In this document: in pieces, positions 13,701 to 25,555 of the stretch
How the letters are laid out: each line of letters opens with the position of its first letter
Position numbering within the stretch: position 1 is the stretch's first letter
Source of the DNA: Megamerina dolium
Taxonomy: Eukaryota; Arthropoda; Insecta; Diptera; Megamerinidae
Direction of reading: 5' to 3'
Assembly (NCBI GenBank): GCA_963854835.1
Contig: OY978528.1
Location: 31,417,335-31,481,334 of the forward strand
DNA length: 64,000 nt
The notes under the pieces: model-generated
Databases searched by the model: none
Told to the model about the DNA's origin: nothing
The model's input: the letters and a program-made list of their open reading frames with translations, nothing else
Translations under genes and position numbers: made by a program

Positions 13701-16700
13701 AATTGTAGTGAAATTTGTTGATTTCGTTATTTAGACAAATATTTGCATAACACATATTATTGACGTGGAGCTGTTGGAACTATAATTGCCAGTAACGTAT
13801 CTGGAGGAGGTGTAGTTAAGGTGTCAATACTTATGAATATATATCATTACAATGTATGTATACCGTATGTGCGATATATGTACATATTGCGTAAAAGCCA
13901 ATGAAAGCAAAACATTGACTTCTTGATGCAATGTAATGCATATTTTGAATAAAAACAACACATGCAAAAATCTTTTTTTAGATACTACTCTACAAATTGA
14001 TTTGAAGAATTGCAAATAGATACAACTGAAATTGCCATAGCCAAAGAAATAAAACGACTACAACATCAGCAAACTGTGTGCCAACAATACAAACTGTGCA
14101 GAACCAGCAGCAGCAGCAGCAGCAGTAGCAGCAATAGGAGCAGCAGCCAAATTACATTGCAGTTTACGAAAGAACTACAATTTACTTTAGAGAAATTTTG
14201 TATCTTTCAATAGCAATACGCACATACAAGCACATAATTGTATCTTAAGTACACAGAAAACACTTGAAGCATTAGTCATATGAAACAACAACAATACTAA
14301 ATACCCAACAGATCTGCTGCATAACATTAATCGATTGAACAGACAAGATTTTGTTGAAGCCCTTTGCAACAACTACATACACATAAACATACATATCACT
14401 TCTTCTCATCACCATCGTCATGGCACTCGCATACAGTGTTCGTCCCTCCCGCGTACGCCACATGCTACAATCCACTTATGACGACAACTATGGCTACACC
14501 ATGAATTTCTATCAGCCAATGATAGACTATTTGGATGCAAAAACGAAAAATTTAGATGTTGCACCACCACATTTGCCGTATACCAGCGAACGTGGCCTCA
14601 AACAGTATCATAGCTCGATTCCCGTACGCAAGTACAACGCCGACGATATACTTCGTCTATCGCGTGCCTGCGCCGCTCGAGCTGATGAAATTTTACTAGA
14701 TTTTCGCGCAAAGAAACGATCCCCATTCAGTGTGCAAAAGCTTGTCGACGCATCGCGTGTTCACAAGCATATTGAACCGGATACAATAGTTGAGCGATCA
14801 CGCGAACGGCGCCGCCATCGTCAGGAAGAACTAGAGGATATTATACGTCGCGATACGATAAAACTGCTCCAGCGCATACACAAAATGGAGCTCGATGGTG
14901 AAGTTAGAATGTCAAATGAGTTTAAACGTCAAATACGTGGCAAATCGGCCACGGCCATCGCACAGGCATTACTCTCCGAATCGGAGCGTAATATCAAAAA
15001 TGCCAAACGGGAGGAGGAGGACTTTATGGCACAAGCAATGGTGCGATCGAGTCGTGCTTGTAGCCGTATGCGTTCCACTTCGCCTGAAGGCGGTCGCATC
15101 TCCAGTCATGCTCTACACATTGAGTTGATGGACGATCGTATGGTTGATAAATTGGATCATCGTGTATCCTCATCATTGATCAATGTTAAACGTCAGCTAT
15201 CGACAATGAATCAAAGAACCGTGGAATTCTATGCTGACTCAAGGTGTGGCATAACTGATAAGTGTTGGATATGTCGTAAGGTTTTGCGTACCCATCCGAA
15301 ATTGAAAGATTATAGCTATATATATTGGACTTAATACAATGAAATGCATGTGGGTAGAGAAAAGTGGGGAGGAAATTGGCTAACGAACAGAATGCAGTGT
15401 GTAATGTGTGCGTGTGTATGTGTTAGAGCAGAGTACTTAAGTACAGTCATGAACATTTGGCAATGTTTGACAATGTAGGCGTAAATCTGATTGGTTGTTG
15501 AGGCCATAAAAAATACATAATACCAATTAAACTCATTGCCAAGTGCATATGAATATTTATGATTATGATCATAATTGTTCTTTTCCTACACATCATTTCA
15601 CAAAGCGTGCATATTCATTTGTACACACACAAACAACATATACACATATATTATCTCATACAAAACACATCAATTTTACAAAAGAGACACCTTCGATATA
15701 TTAAATATTTAACATTTCAATATACATTTGTTTGAGTTTTGCCCATATTCTATTCGAACACTGTTTTCTACACATGCAAACAGCTAAAATGAATTCAATA
15801 AACCGAAACATGTTCGTTCGAAATATGGTACATGAAAATGTTTAATTATAATTTTTTAATTTTTTCATTTGCATGCAGTATTTATCTTTCGCAGAGTATA
15901 ATCCATTTTTAACATAGCCAAATTAATGGGGCGTAGAGCAGATGTAATAAAAACAGCATATATAGGAATAGTATTTTCAACTTTTAAGTGTATTTACGAA
16001 TTATGTATAAATATTTTAGCAAACAATATACACATAACATGTCATAGCCATTTCCATTTACAACACAATCGGTTGACCTATTTAAATGCACCACCATAGC
16101 AATTTTTTGTTTGTTCTTCAGTTGACTACAGCAAAAAATGTAGACATTGCAAAAACTCAAAATGTGTTAATCTAAATTAAATATATATTACTTAGCATAT
16201 TTAAGAAATTGCATACATTCAGACCATCTTACCATGACGTTCATATAAAATATATTTTAAAATTGAATTTACATAAACGTCATATTAAATGTAAGATGCA
16301 TATTTCTAAAAGTATTGCATTAAATGCAAAATCTATAAGTTATCTGAACAAAAAATTGGCACAATAAGCTGCATTCACATAATTTTCGTTTATAACAAAT
16401 CATAAATTATAGCCAGTCATGATCATACATATTTGAAACGTTCAATGACAGTAATTCAATTTTGTTTATTATTATTAAATTGTTATTACATTTCCTCATA
16501 CCAAACAAACTTTTACAATGTTACTTACAAATATTCAAAATGCCATATAATATTACATTACTAGAATGCAAAAGAAAAGCGCTCAATATTCAACATTTGT
16601 GTATTGAAGAAATATGTGATTTTTTAAAATAGGCCACTCGACACACACCGCTATGCATGTATGTATATGTACATATATACTATATTTATGTTGTGTATCT

Positions 16701-19107
16701 TGTAGCAATGTATAATAAATTTAGTACATCGACTCATAGACACTTAATATTGTTGGTTGAATTTGTTCTTCTTTTCGTACAATTGAATGCCATAGAAAAG
16801 CTAATACACCTTGAAACAAAGCAACAATAAAAGATCATAGAAAATATTTGCATTCACATCTTTTTCAGCCCACTCATTACATATACATGCATGTGTACAT
16901 TTTCAATTGACAAATGATTACCTAATGAAACCTAATTCTCGAAATTCTTTCTCATTCGTATTCAAACACATTATATAATTGTTTTATTTGTTAGTTTAAA
17001 CCATTTTTTTAAGAACTCATTAGAAATTGACATTGCATAATAGAACTAAGTACATCGAGTATGATTCATATCAAAACTCATATGAGCAATGATTATGAAC
17101 TTATATGTGTATCTATCAATCAATCACAAAAAGAGATTTTTCTGTGACAAGTTCGATGTCTTTAACTCACATTTACAACAACATGTGATAAAAACACATT
17201 TTTGAAATACCTTAATACAATTCCTTATACACAAACACTATTAAAATTGTAAATTTCTTCATACGAGTATGATTACCTGCATGTTTATAAATAGATGGAT
17301 AGGTATACACATATGTACATATGCGAAGGCATAGTGTACGAAATAGGAATGAGCATTCATTTTAAGGTAAAGTATTTTTAGATAATTATTAGCAGATCAA
17401 ATCGTACTAATTGTTAAACATTTGTTACAAGATATGCACATTTGATAAACACATTAGTCACAATGCAAAAATATTTAGCAGACAAAACAAAAAACCTACA
17501 CGCATATACCAACACTTGCAATTCCTATAGAATGAGTAATCACAATTTTAGTAACACTACTAAGTTTATAGCAGGTAATTGACAAACCCCAAAATACATA
17601 GTACACACAAAAGCACACATACCTACAAATATGTATGGGTAGCAGTTGGGAAATCTCCAGGTAAAAAATACTTCATTTTGTTGACCAAATCATTTCCAAT
17701 TTTATTTGAATATATGTTGCGATATTGTAATACTCTGACTATGTAACAATAACTAATTGATTGAATGCTTACTTATGTTGTTAGCAAACAAACTGCCATC
17801 GAAATCGAACAATTGAGTGCTCGTGTTGTTGAAGCCGAGACACGCTTGAAGACCGAAGTTGCACGCATCAAGAAGAAGTTGCAAATTCAAATTACCGAAT
17901 TGGAAATGTCTTTGGATGTTGCCAACAAGACCAATATCGATTTGCAAAAGGTCATCAAGAAGCAGTCCTTACAGTTGACCGAACTCCAAGCTCACTACGA
18001 GGATGTTCAACGCCAATTGCAACAAACTTTGGATCAATATGCTGTTGCCCAACGTCGTCTTGCCTCATTGAGCGGTGAATTGGAAGAAGTTCGTTCTCAC
18101 TTAGAGAGTGCCAATCGTGCCAAGCGTACCGTTGAATTGCAATTCGAAGAAGCTCAAACCCGCATCACCGAATTGAGCACCGCCAACGTTAATTTGGTGT
18201 CGTTGAAATCGAAATTGGAACAAGAATTGTCTATTGTTGCCGCTGATTACGAAGAAGTTACCAAGGAATTGCGCATTAGTGATGAACGCTACCAGAAGGT
18301 TCAAGTAAGTTGGATAGATGGCGTGAAATAGTAATCGATACAACAACTAACCATATAATTATAATTTCGTAATTAAAGGTTGAACTCAAGCACACCATTG
18401 AACAAATTCATGAAGAACAAGAACATATTGTCAAGCTTGAGACCATCAAGAAGTCCTTGGAAGTTGAAGTTAAGGTGAGTTTGGTCTAAAATGCAAAAAA
18501 AAAAGAATAATAGTAATACTATTAATTCTGTGTAACCTTCTCTTAGAACTTGTCCGTCCGTCTTGAAGAGGTTGAATTGAACGCTTTGGCTGGCAGCAAA
18601 CGTATCATCAGTAAATTGGAGTCTCGCATCCGTGACTTGGAACTCGAATTGGAAGAAGAGAAGAGGAGACACGCCGAAACCATCAAGATCTTGAGAAAGA
18701 AGGAACGCACCGTCAAGGAAGTTATGGTTCAATGTGAAGAGGATCAAAAGAACATCATCTTGTTGCAAGAAGCTTTGGATAAATCTACCCAAAAGGTTAA
18801 CTTATTCAAACGTCAATTGACTGAACAGGTAATTTAGCGTCATCATCAATTAGATATATGGACCTTACCATTCATATGTTTGTGATGTCATCACTTTGTT
18901 TCCATTGTATAGGAGGGCATGTCTCAACAGTCTGTTACCCGCGTCCGCCGTTTCCAACGTGAACTTGAAGCTGCCGAAGATCGTGCCGATTGTGCTGAAA
19001 CCAACTTGAACATGATCCGCGCTAAGCACCGCACTTTTGTCACCACCTCTCAAGTTCCCGGCTCTCAAGTTTACATTCAGGAGACAACAAGAACGATCGC
19101 CGAATAA
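1721..19107 (+). CDS. Prm: Paramyosin (long isoform)
   Basis: Paramyosin is the coiled-coil core protein of invertebrate thick filaments in muscle. Eleven coding exons join in frame: 1721-1843, 2433-2489, 7501-7587, 7662-7828, 11157-12028, 12102-12229, 13017-13129, 17785-18304, 18379-18474, 18547-18828 and 18913-19107. They total 2640 nt, or 879 residues, the length I recall for Drosophila paramyosin. Residues 1-40 are a short Ser-rich head, then a nearly uninterrupted heptad coiled coil runs to a short non-helical tail (positions about 860-879). All introns have GT..AG ends. The gene shares its last four exons with mini-paramyosin. Candidate poly(A) signals are AATAAA at 19474 and 19556. The neighbouring Cp16 converges on its 3' end. 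Confidence 0.97.
1844..2432 (+). other. Paramyosin intron 1
   Basis: Intron with GTAAGC donor and TTTGCAG acceptor. It is A-rich with poly(A) stretches and a short GT run near 2296. I see no gene or element in it. Confidence 0.9.
4400..4770 (-). pseudogene. IS630/Tc1/mariner-type transposase fossil
   Basis: Read on the - strand, pieces in shifting frames resemble the C-terminal half of a DDE transposase. A segment like [19 protein letters not shown] is followed by a Pro-Cys-Asp-Leu then Phe-Leu-Trp-Gly-Tyr region and an Arg-Met tail segment. Several stops and frame changes show it is long dead. It sits antisense in paramyosin intron 2. The assignment rests on remembered family motifs and is moderate. 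Confidence 0.5.
5506..5896 (-). mobile_element. tRNA-derived SINE, full-length copy 1
   Basis: The element reads on the - strand. Its head (5896 downwards) has a polymerase III A box (TAGCTCAGTGG) and B box (GGTTCAATCCC) in a tRNA-like frame whose anticodon loop resembles tRNA-Arg(UCU). The body is shared with copies at 39131-39408 and 40591-40944. The 13-bp direct repeat TGAATTCACGTTT at 5493-5505 and 5897-5909 is a perfect target-site duplication. The 3' tail is a short run of TAACC (GGTTA on the + strand) and differs from the other copies. It lies inside paramyosin intron 2. Confidence 0.93.
7829..11156 (+). other. Paramyosin intron 4 (large)
   Basis: A 3.3-kb AT-rich intron with GTATGT donor and ACGTAG acceptor. 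It splits an Arg codon between exons 4 and 5. There is a long poly(A) run near 8890. I see no gene, RNA or recognisable mobile element in it. Confidence 0.85.
12230..13016 (+). other. Paramyosin intron 6
   Basis: A 787-bp AT-rich intron (GTAAGT donor, TCGCAG acceptor) in phase 0. Nothing further is recognisable. Confidence 0.88.
13130..14419 (+). promoter_or_regulatory. Intronic promoter region of mini-paramyosin
   Basis: This part of paramyosin intron 7 lies directly upstream of the mini-paramyosin ATG and must contain its promoter and 5' UTR. Visible candidates are an E-box CAGCTG at 13554-13559 and a CAG/CAA-rich stretch at 14108-14150. No TATA box at a clear distance stands out. In Drosophila the mini-paramyosin promoter is also intronic. 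The exact start is not visible. Confidence 0.55.
14106..14150 (+). repeat. CAG-rich triplet repeat
   Basis: An interrupted (CAG)n tract of roughly fourteen triplets, with TAG, CAA and AGG interruptions, about 300 bp before the mini-paramyosin start codon. It probably lies in the mini-paramyosin promoter or 5' UTR and is unlikely to be coding. Confidence 0.8.
14420..19107 (+). CDS. Prm: Mini-paramyosin (internal-promoter isoform)
   Basis: A large exon inside the paramyosin gene (14420-15243) starts with ATG in good context and encodes 274 unique, Arg-rich residues. They resemble the Drosophila mini-paramyosin head (start [12 protein letters not shown], later an [10 protein letters not shown] segment). 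The donor GT at 15244 leaves a two-base overhang that joins exon 8 (17785) in frame. The shared exons 17785-18304, 18379-18474, 18547-18828 and 18913-19107 follow. The product is 638 residues: a unique head plus the last 363 residues of the paramyosin rod. It is a thick-filament protein of adult muscle in flies. Without splicing the frame stays open to 15334. An intronic promoter upstream of 14420 is required. Confidence 0.93.
15244..17784 (+). other. Paramyosin/mini-paramyosin intron before exon 8
   Basis: A 2.5-kb intron following the mini-paramyosin exon and also forming the 3' part of paramyosin intron 7. It is AT-rich. The one regulatory-looking site is TTATAAATAG at 17285-17294, a full match to the MEF2 consensus YTAWWWWTAR. 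No gene is seen. Confidence 0.85.
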
Positions 19108-19565
19108 ATTGTTTAGCACAACAACAACAAAAACAACAACAATGCCAACAATATAATAAACAACGCATATTTTTATAATGTAAAATTAACAAACAAACCA
19201 AAAAAAAAACCATAAATAAATAAAACAACGATAAAAGAAACACCAAATATATATATACACATACATATATAAATGTATAATAATAAACAATAGTAATGAT
19301 AGTAACAACACCACCATAAGAGTAACAAACAGGAAGAACGAGAAGAAAGACCAACCTTCCAAGAAGAAGAGAAGAAAAAGAGCAACAAATATTTATGGAT
19401 AGGCTTATACATTTACTCGTACATACTCTATCACATTGACGTTCATGTATTTTAGTTAAAGAAATGAACAACAAATAAAATTTAAATTAAACTTAAATTT
19501 ATGTAATTTTTTGTTAACAATTTCAATATGAATTTATTAATGAAGATGAAGAAGCAATAAAATAT
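19108..19565 (+). other. Paramyosin 3' UTR
   Basis: A CAA-rich and AT-rich trailer after the stop codon TAA at 19105-19107. Poly(A) signals AATAAA are at 19474-19479 and 19556-19561. The end of the transcript cannot be chosen between them from sequence. Confidence 0.65.
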
Positions 19566-20028
19566 AAATCACACGAAATGCTACATGAGAGAGAGAGCTA
19601 AAAAAAAAAACCACACGAAACACTTTTAAGTTTTTCTTTAGTTTTATTACAGTGTTGCTATTGAGCACAATTACATACATACGATTAGTAGATAAAGTTT
19701 TCCTTTAATCAGAGGAAAGATACAAGTTAAATACTTTTGTCTATGTATATCTCCCTTTTTTTATAATTTCCAATAAATATGTATTAAAGACAAGAAAACA
19801 ATTTATTGAGAATTTTACTAAAGCAGACACGTTGTTGCATACTGCATATAAATAGAATAGCAAAAATCTGACATAAGAAAAGAAATAATTTACAGTACAA
19901 TAGCTAGTTCACCATGCACAAATCGTGTTCCACTACTGCAATGTGGTTACGCTTTTTGTGTTTATTGCAACAATAAAGAACAATATCTAAAGACGCGTTT
20001 TTAAATATTCAACACGTTTTATTCGTTG

Positions 20029-20460
20029 TCACACAATGGCGGAAAAAGTATGTTCGATTGCGCTGGAATAACGCTGAATCGATGTTTTTGGTCGACGGTC
20101 AGCTAAGGCGGCACCAACCACGCCGATAGCTTTTTTACCTCCAAAACATCGTGCGAAATATATCCCATCCCTTGAAATACCGACGATCTCAGCTAGCTTT
20201 CGCAATTTCGTGTCGATCACACAAAATTACGTTTCCACATTCGTAGTCTCTTTTGGTCTTCCAGAGCGAAGTGCGTTTCGATGCTTGTTCGAGCCATTTT
20301 AAATTCACAAAACTACCGACAAACTGTTGCTCTCAAACGTGCAGATGTGGAATAATATTTCTGCAACCATTGAATTATTGTTCGGAAATTTTTCCCTTCT
20401 AGAAATCAATGTTCAATCAAGATGCGATGCTCCTGTTTTTCCATTATTTTTATTATGGCA
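20029..20460 (-). pseudogene. Mariner-like transposase fossil, N-terminal half
   Basis: On the - strand, a GRPKE linker-like segment is followed after a frame change by a helix-turn-helix segment reading DTKLRKLAEIVGISRD. This arrangement is typical of mariner transposase N-terminal DNA-binding regions. After that the sequence loses similarity. There are stops and frame breaks, so it is non-functional. It lies between paramyosin and Cp16. The remainder of 19566-21483 is AT-rich and holds nothing else I can support. Confidence 0.5.
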
Positions 20461-21483
20461 AAAGTAGCGTCACTCAAACGACTGTAGCTTCCAAACGAAT
20501 GAATGAGATGTCATGAAATTTTATACATAAACTAGTGATAGATGAGCCTTTTGCAATGAGTCATGATCATTTTCTAGTGGCGCCACCTATTCCCATATTC
20601 ACGTATTTTCGTTTACAAATAATTCAATAACTTTAATTAAGACTTCAACTTTAAATTTAATTTCTAATTTGTTTATGCTCAAAGTTAAAATCATCTTAAA
20701 ATTAGAATTGGCTTTTTGACAGATTTCTATATGGGAAATATGTATAACAAAACCATTATAACATTAAGATAATTATAACTACGGGCCAATGTGACCGTAC
20801 ATCGAATGGTTTCGGTACACTACTTTGGTATAGTTTGTAGAGTTGGTCAATTTTGAGTCAATTTACTCAACTACTCCCCGAAAATGATGCAGTATCAAAT
20901 TTCTCTGATATTATATATGCCAGAATAACTTAAATTTCTACTATGTGCAGTATTCAGCTAAATAGCTTTATATTTATATGCTAAAGTCCGTCAAACATAA
21001 TATATAGATAAAATATAGTGGACTGGAAAATACTTGGATAAAGAAATCCATATTCTAAAAATAGTTTCTTAAAAATCAGTTTTCTGATTTTAAGGCCCCA
21101 AAAAGCAAGTTACAGAATTGCTTGTCGTCACGGAATTTATTTTTGGTATACAATGTTATATTGCTGTATTGACCAGCGTCAGCATTAAGCATATTTTTTT
21201 ATATATTACTGTTGTGATTACTGGCGTGTGGTGGTAGGTTTTTAGGGTAAGTAGATCTTACTAATAAATTTTTTTTTAAATTTCCGCGAGTAAGCTATTT
21301 GTTCCTCCAAAAGTTAGTCATTCACTTAGAGATCACTTTAGAAATGGGTACGTAAATAGAAACTCTATAGTGGCGGCCAGAAAAAGAAATGGAATGCACA
21401 GTCATTTTGCACTTAAAAATATGATTTCATTTATTAACAACACTTAACGTAAGCTTGTAATTATTTATAAATATATATAACAG

Positions 21484-22100
21484 TTAAATAGCTGCAACAC
21501 CGATCAGACTTTCGCTCACATGTTTAATTCCACCATAGGAACCTTTTACGAAAGCTATAATGAGAATAGAAATTGAAAAAAATTAATTATTAAACGTTCA
21601 ATATTTGCAGAAATATGCAGAAAAATTTTTCCAATTTCATTAGTCGCCAAAGAATATATGAAATAGCCAAAAATTTCAAGCATTTCTATTCGTTGAGTAA
21701 AATGAAATCAAAAATGAAATAACTACACACCTGGATCGATTTTTCCAACAAAACTACGTGGTGGTAAAGCAGCTGCATAGAGATTGGTCAATTCACCATA
21801 TGGACGCACAAGCAATGGTACTCCAATTTCATGACCATAACGATCCAAAGCATGCCAATTGGCTCTGTCGAGTTTTGCGGCTGATGCCTTAGCACCGGCT
21901 GCTTCCGTAAGTGCAGACGCCTGAGCTTCAGCAGTATCGGCTTGTCTGACAACTGCTGGAGCGACTGCGTAACTTGGGGCAACTACTACTCGTGGTGGAG
22001 CTGAATACCCAGGTAAGTGATGGTGTCCATAAGAAGGAAATGCAATTGCTGTAGCACAGACACAAGCAATGGCAACAATGTATACATTGTAACGCAACAT
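21484..22100 (-). CDS. Cp16: Chorion protein s16
   Basis: A secreted structural protein of the eggshell, made by ovarian follicle cells. There are two coding exons: 21731-22100 (ATG at 22100, with signal peptide MLRYNVYIVAIACVCATAIA) and 21484-21554, giving 146 residues. The body contains AEAQASALTEAAGAKASAA and LYAAALPPRSFV, which match Drosophila chorion s16 closely. Splicing at the GTGTGT donor (21725-21730) to the acceptor before 21554 adds a tail ending GVAAI, also like the Drosophila protein. Reading through the donor would instead stop after IDPGV. TATA (22235-22241) and TCACGT (22280-22285) lie upstream. It is the last gene of the cluster and converges with paramyosin. Confidence 0.93.
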
Positions 22101-22234
22101 GTTGATTAAATTCTTAATTCTTTTGTTATTGCTACAGGTGTTGTGTTACTCCAGTTGTGGTTACCTTGAATTTCTAATGTTACTATAGGAAGCTATTGTG
22201 GCAAACTAATATACCGATTCGTAAACAATATGAC

Positions 22235-22285
22235 TTTTATAGCAATGATTTGGAATATATTTGAGATGCATGTGCATTTACGTGA
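22235..22285 (-). promoter_or_regulatory. Cp16 promoter: TATA plus TCACGT element
   Basis: On the - strand a TATAAAA box lies at 22235-22241. The hexamer TCACGT (ACGTGA on +) lies at 22280-22285, 38 bp further upstream, in the longer form TCACGTAA. TCACGT upstream of TATA is the known follicle-cell element of fly chorion promoters. Confidence 0.85.
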
Positions 22286-22289
22286 CAAA

Positions 22290-23630
22290 AGTAAAAAATT
22301 CTCATTCCCATATACCATATGCAGCAGCTATAATACCTTTAAGAAGAAATTAAAAAAAAAACAATTGCGGCCAAATGATTGATTCGCTTGTGGCGACGCT
22401 CATGTTTACTGTGTACATACTAGTGATAACAACTTGGTGCAATAAATTTAACTGAGAAAACTATCAAATTCACTGTGAACTATAAACATTCAAGCATATA
22501 TGTTTACTGTTGCTTTGTTTGGGTTGGTATCGGCAATGGTATCGGTGGTAGTGGTGCTGGTGGTAGTGTCCATACTACATGTATTGAAGTTGTCATTGAT
22601 GATGATGCGGAGCATGTACATTAGACATGACGTTATCGTAAATACAAAGCGTTCTCTGAGTTCAAGCAAATAGTTGACACAATTTACGTTGATTTCTTTC
22701 ATACGACAATTATTGCGTGGCTTTTATAGAAATACGCACTAGCAGACGTATAAAGCTAAATGAACTGCAAAGTATTATCAGAATATAAGATTTCTTCAGA
22801 AATATCAATCAGTCGGATCAAAATTTGCTCCTGATTAACATGTAACCTATATTATATAGTACATTTAGGGAATGCAAAAACATTCTAAATTTTTTTATTA
22901 ATTTATTAATTAAGCAGCGGCGTCCTAAGCTTAGCCAATACAATAACAAGCACTAGAATATAAATTGATTATGACTTGCAGTACTCACGTACTCATTCGT
23001 ATGATGAGATGCAGAATTCTATATTGGCATGTTCTAATTGCAAAAGTTCAATTTTGCATGAACTTTTGGGTTAAAAACGCATCAATATCATATATTATGA
23101 TTTTATGTTAGACGAATTTTCAGAATCTACAATTCTCCCTTGATCATCTTGAGTTATAATTTTTCTTAAATATATTACCGCCGTTGCGATGTTGGATAGT
23201 CATCTTTATATATGTAAAACCACTTCAAAAAGATGTTTTCAGCATTATTCTTACGTAAATGATTCAAATCGTTCCACATGAAATATGTCTTGAGTTCTTC
23301 AAATTTAATTTATGCCACTTTTGAATGAAGCTTCCCCTAGCAAGAATTAGACAAACATACTACGAAAATACATACCAAGAATCGAAAGGTATTGCATTTA
23401 TTGAACGCATTGAAAAAATAGCTACATTTATAGATATGATTAAAATCATAAATGACAACCAAACAAGCATTGACAACTTTTAGAACATGAATTAAGGGAT
23501 TTGGTTTTTTGTTTCTATTTTTTGTTTTTTGTTTTTTTTTTGTTTTTAAGCCTTTATTTAAGTAACAAAATGAATTTATATTTTACTCAAAGTATTCCCA
23601 TTTTTCTGGCAGCATATGGATTCCGTGTCA
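22290..23630. other. Intergenic, Cp16 to Cp19 (first part)
   Basis: AT-rich sequence upstream of the Cp16 promoter. There is a GGT/GTG-rich patch near 22530-22570 that produces short open frames without family resemblance, and a T-rich run at 23500-23550. No gene is supported. Confidence 0.7.
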
Positions 23631-23634
23631 ATTT

Positions 23635-24160
23635 TTGGTTTCTTCGTAAGTGCTATTCCTCCAGGTCGTATGTAATCGATCGGAACTAGTGGTAAACAGA
23701 AAAAGCAATATCTGGGCTAAGTATGTTTGGACGACTTCAGCAATATGTGGACGAGCATTGTCGTGTCTTTCGAGGTATTGTGGCAGTTTTTCCTTCAATG
23801 CTCTGTTCAAACGCATCAATTGTGTTCGATATGAGCCGCCGGTGATGGTTTCATTCGGTTTTAGCAGCTTAAAATCAGCAACACCGAGCCGGTCTCACCA
23901 AATACAGAGCATAAGCTTGTCACCATGAATATTCCACTTTGTCGTTAATGTTGATGGTTGGCCGGGCATAAAGCATGATTTTTTCGCTTCGAATTATCGT
24001 AATTAATCCATTTTTCATCAACAGTAACGGTACGATGTAGAAAACTCTTTCTCTCTTGCCGTTGACGCAATTGTTCGCACGTGAAAAATCGACATTCAAC
24101 ATCTCTCGGCTTGAATTCGAATGCGACTTTTCTTTGAATTAATCATGAAAACCAAAACTT
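23635..24160 (-). pseudogene. Mariner-like transposase fossil, catalytic half
   Basis: Read on the - strand in alternating frames, it contains a VDEKW-type segment with the first catalytic Asp region, then KLLKPNETITGG, RLNRALKEKLPQY and HDNARPH with the second catalytic Asp. These are hallmark blocks of mariner transposases. Stops and frameshifts inactivate it. It lies between Cp16 and Cp19 and is not the missing half of the fossil at 20.0 kb, because the order of the two halves is wrong for one element. Confidence 0.72.
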
Positions 24161-24173
24161 TCCGCAAATGTTA

Positions 24174-24256
24174 TTGGCTCAAAGCACAATAAAAATTGGT
24201 TATTTACAAATTTTGTTGGTTCAAAGCTAAATAAAAATTGGTTATTTACAAATTTT
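24174..24256. repeat. Tandem duplication of a 41-bp unit
   Basis: Two near-identical copies (24174-24214 and 24216-24256) sharing the core AAAAATTGGTTATTTACAAA. They flank the outer side of the mariner fossil. The remaining sequence to 25555 is AT-rich without a supported gene. Confidence 0.8.
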
Positions 24257-25555
24257 ACGAAATGACAGATACTGGAAAAAAAATTATATATAAAATATTG
24301 GCGCTTTAAAATAAATAGTCACAGTATGGTCCGAAGCAAATGTACAAGTTACGCCATCTAACGAACCCGCTTAGAAGCGTATTTATGTTAAATCGTTTCT
24401 GTTCGTTTTTCAATTCCAAATCGAAGCATTGGCATTTTTGCTTCGGTTTATCCTTTCATTTCTTCTTTGTTATTCTAGATAGAAATGAATAAGAGGTAAT
24501 TTTCCTTGACATACAGGCAAGCAATCAAACCAATTGCAGCAATGATTTGATAGCCAATTAGCTATTCATACTTATTCTAAAATTCTTCCGAAAATTATTC
24601 GTGATGACCTATTAACTTACATTGCTTCACAAAAAATATGAAATGACAATAATGTTTCAACAAAATTTGTATATACGTTTAATTTAATTTGAAATTTGAA
24701 CAACCGTAATCAAAAAATTGTAATTATATTTTCCATGTAATGACTTTTCAGTTTCAAAACTGTTTATTTGCATTAAATTGAAATATAATTATGATAAATT
24801 CTACAAATAGCAAAACGAATTCATTATTTGTATAACACAAAATTAATAAAAATTTAGTATCATCAATCCACAACTGAATTCAAAAGCCCAAGAAGCGTTG
24901 TGAATATATAAAAAAATTAAGAAACAAGTATTCATAAAAGTGCATATGGAACTTTTTACATAAAATACTCTTAAATTCCGGGAGCACGGACGCACGGACA
25001 ACAAATATCACCGGTATTAGCATCACTAGTATGGTATACATACATAGATGTATATTTGTGTATCAACTCTTCTAAAAACATTATTAACACGTTTATTTTC
25101 TACAAATGATATATGAATATCAAAAATTATCTCCAATTTAATAGTAACTCGCAAAAGAAATATTTGTATTGTACAAAAATTAATAAGAGAGAAACAAGGC
25201 ATTAATAATGTTTGCAAATAAATGATTATATGTATATTATATGTATATACACATACACATGTTGACTAAAGTTTAAAAATCAATACACTTCATTTTCATC
25301 AATCAACAACATTTTATTAAAACAATAATAAAACCTTAAAATAACAAGTAGCCGAAAGAAAATCTTGTATCAGTCAAAACTTCCAAATCAATTGTAAGCC
25401 GAATCAAATAAATAATTTAAAATAAACATTCTTTTTTATGCCTTAAAATATTAACACTCTCTAGTAGTGTCTATTTTGAATTTTGAATTTAGTAACTGGT
25501 CGCAATTTTTCAATAATTTTCCCATACCATCCATTAGGATTAAGTATACCTGAAA

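Noticed and set aside
14420..15334. A separate 304-residue gene
   Set aside because: The frame crosses a donor at 15244 whose phase fits exon 8, and the head matches mini-paramyosin, so it is an internal first exon of Prm.
21055..21064. Perfect MEF2 site CTAAAAATAG
   Set aside because: It lies between the convergent 3' ends of Prm and Cp16. With no promoter nearby, a chance match in AT-rich DNA is the simpler reading.
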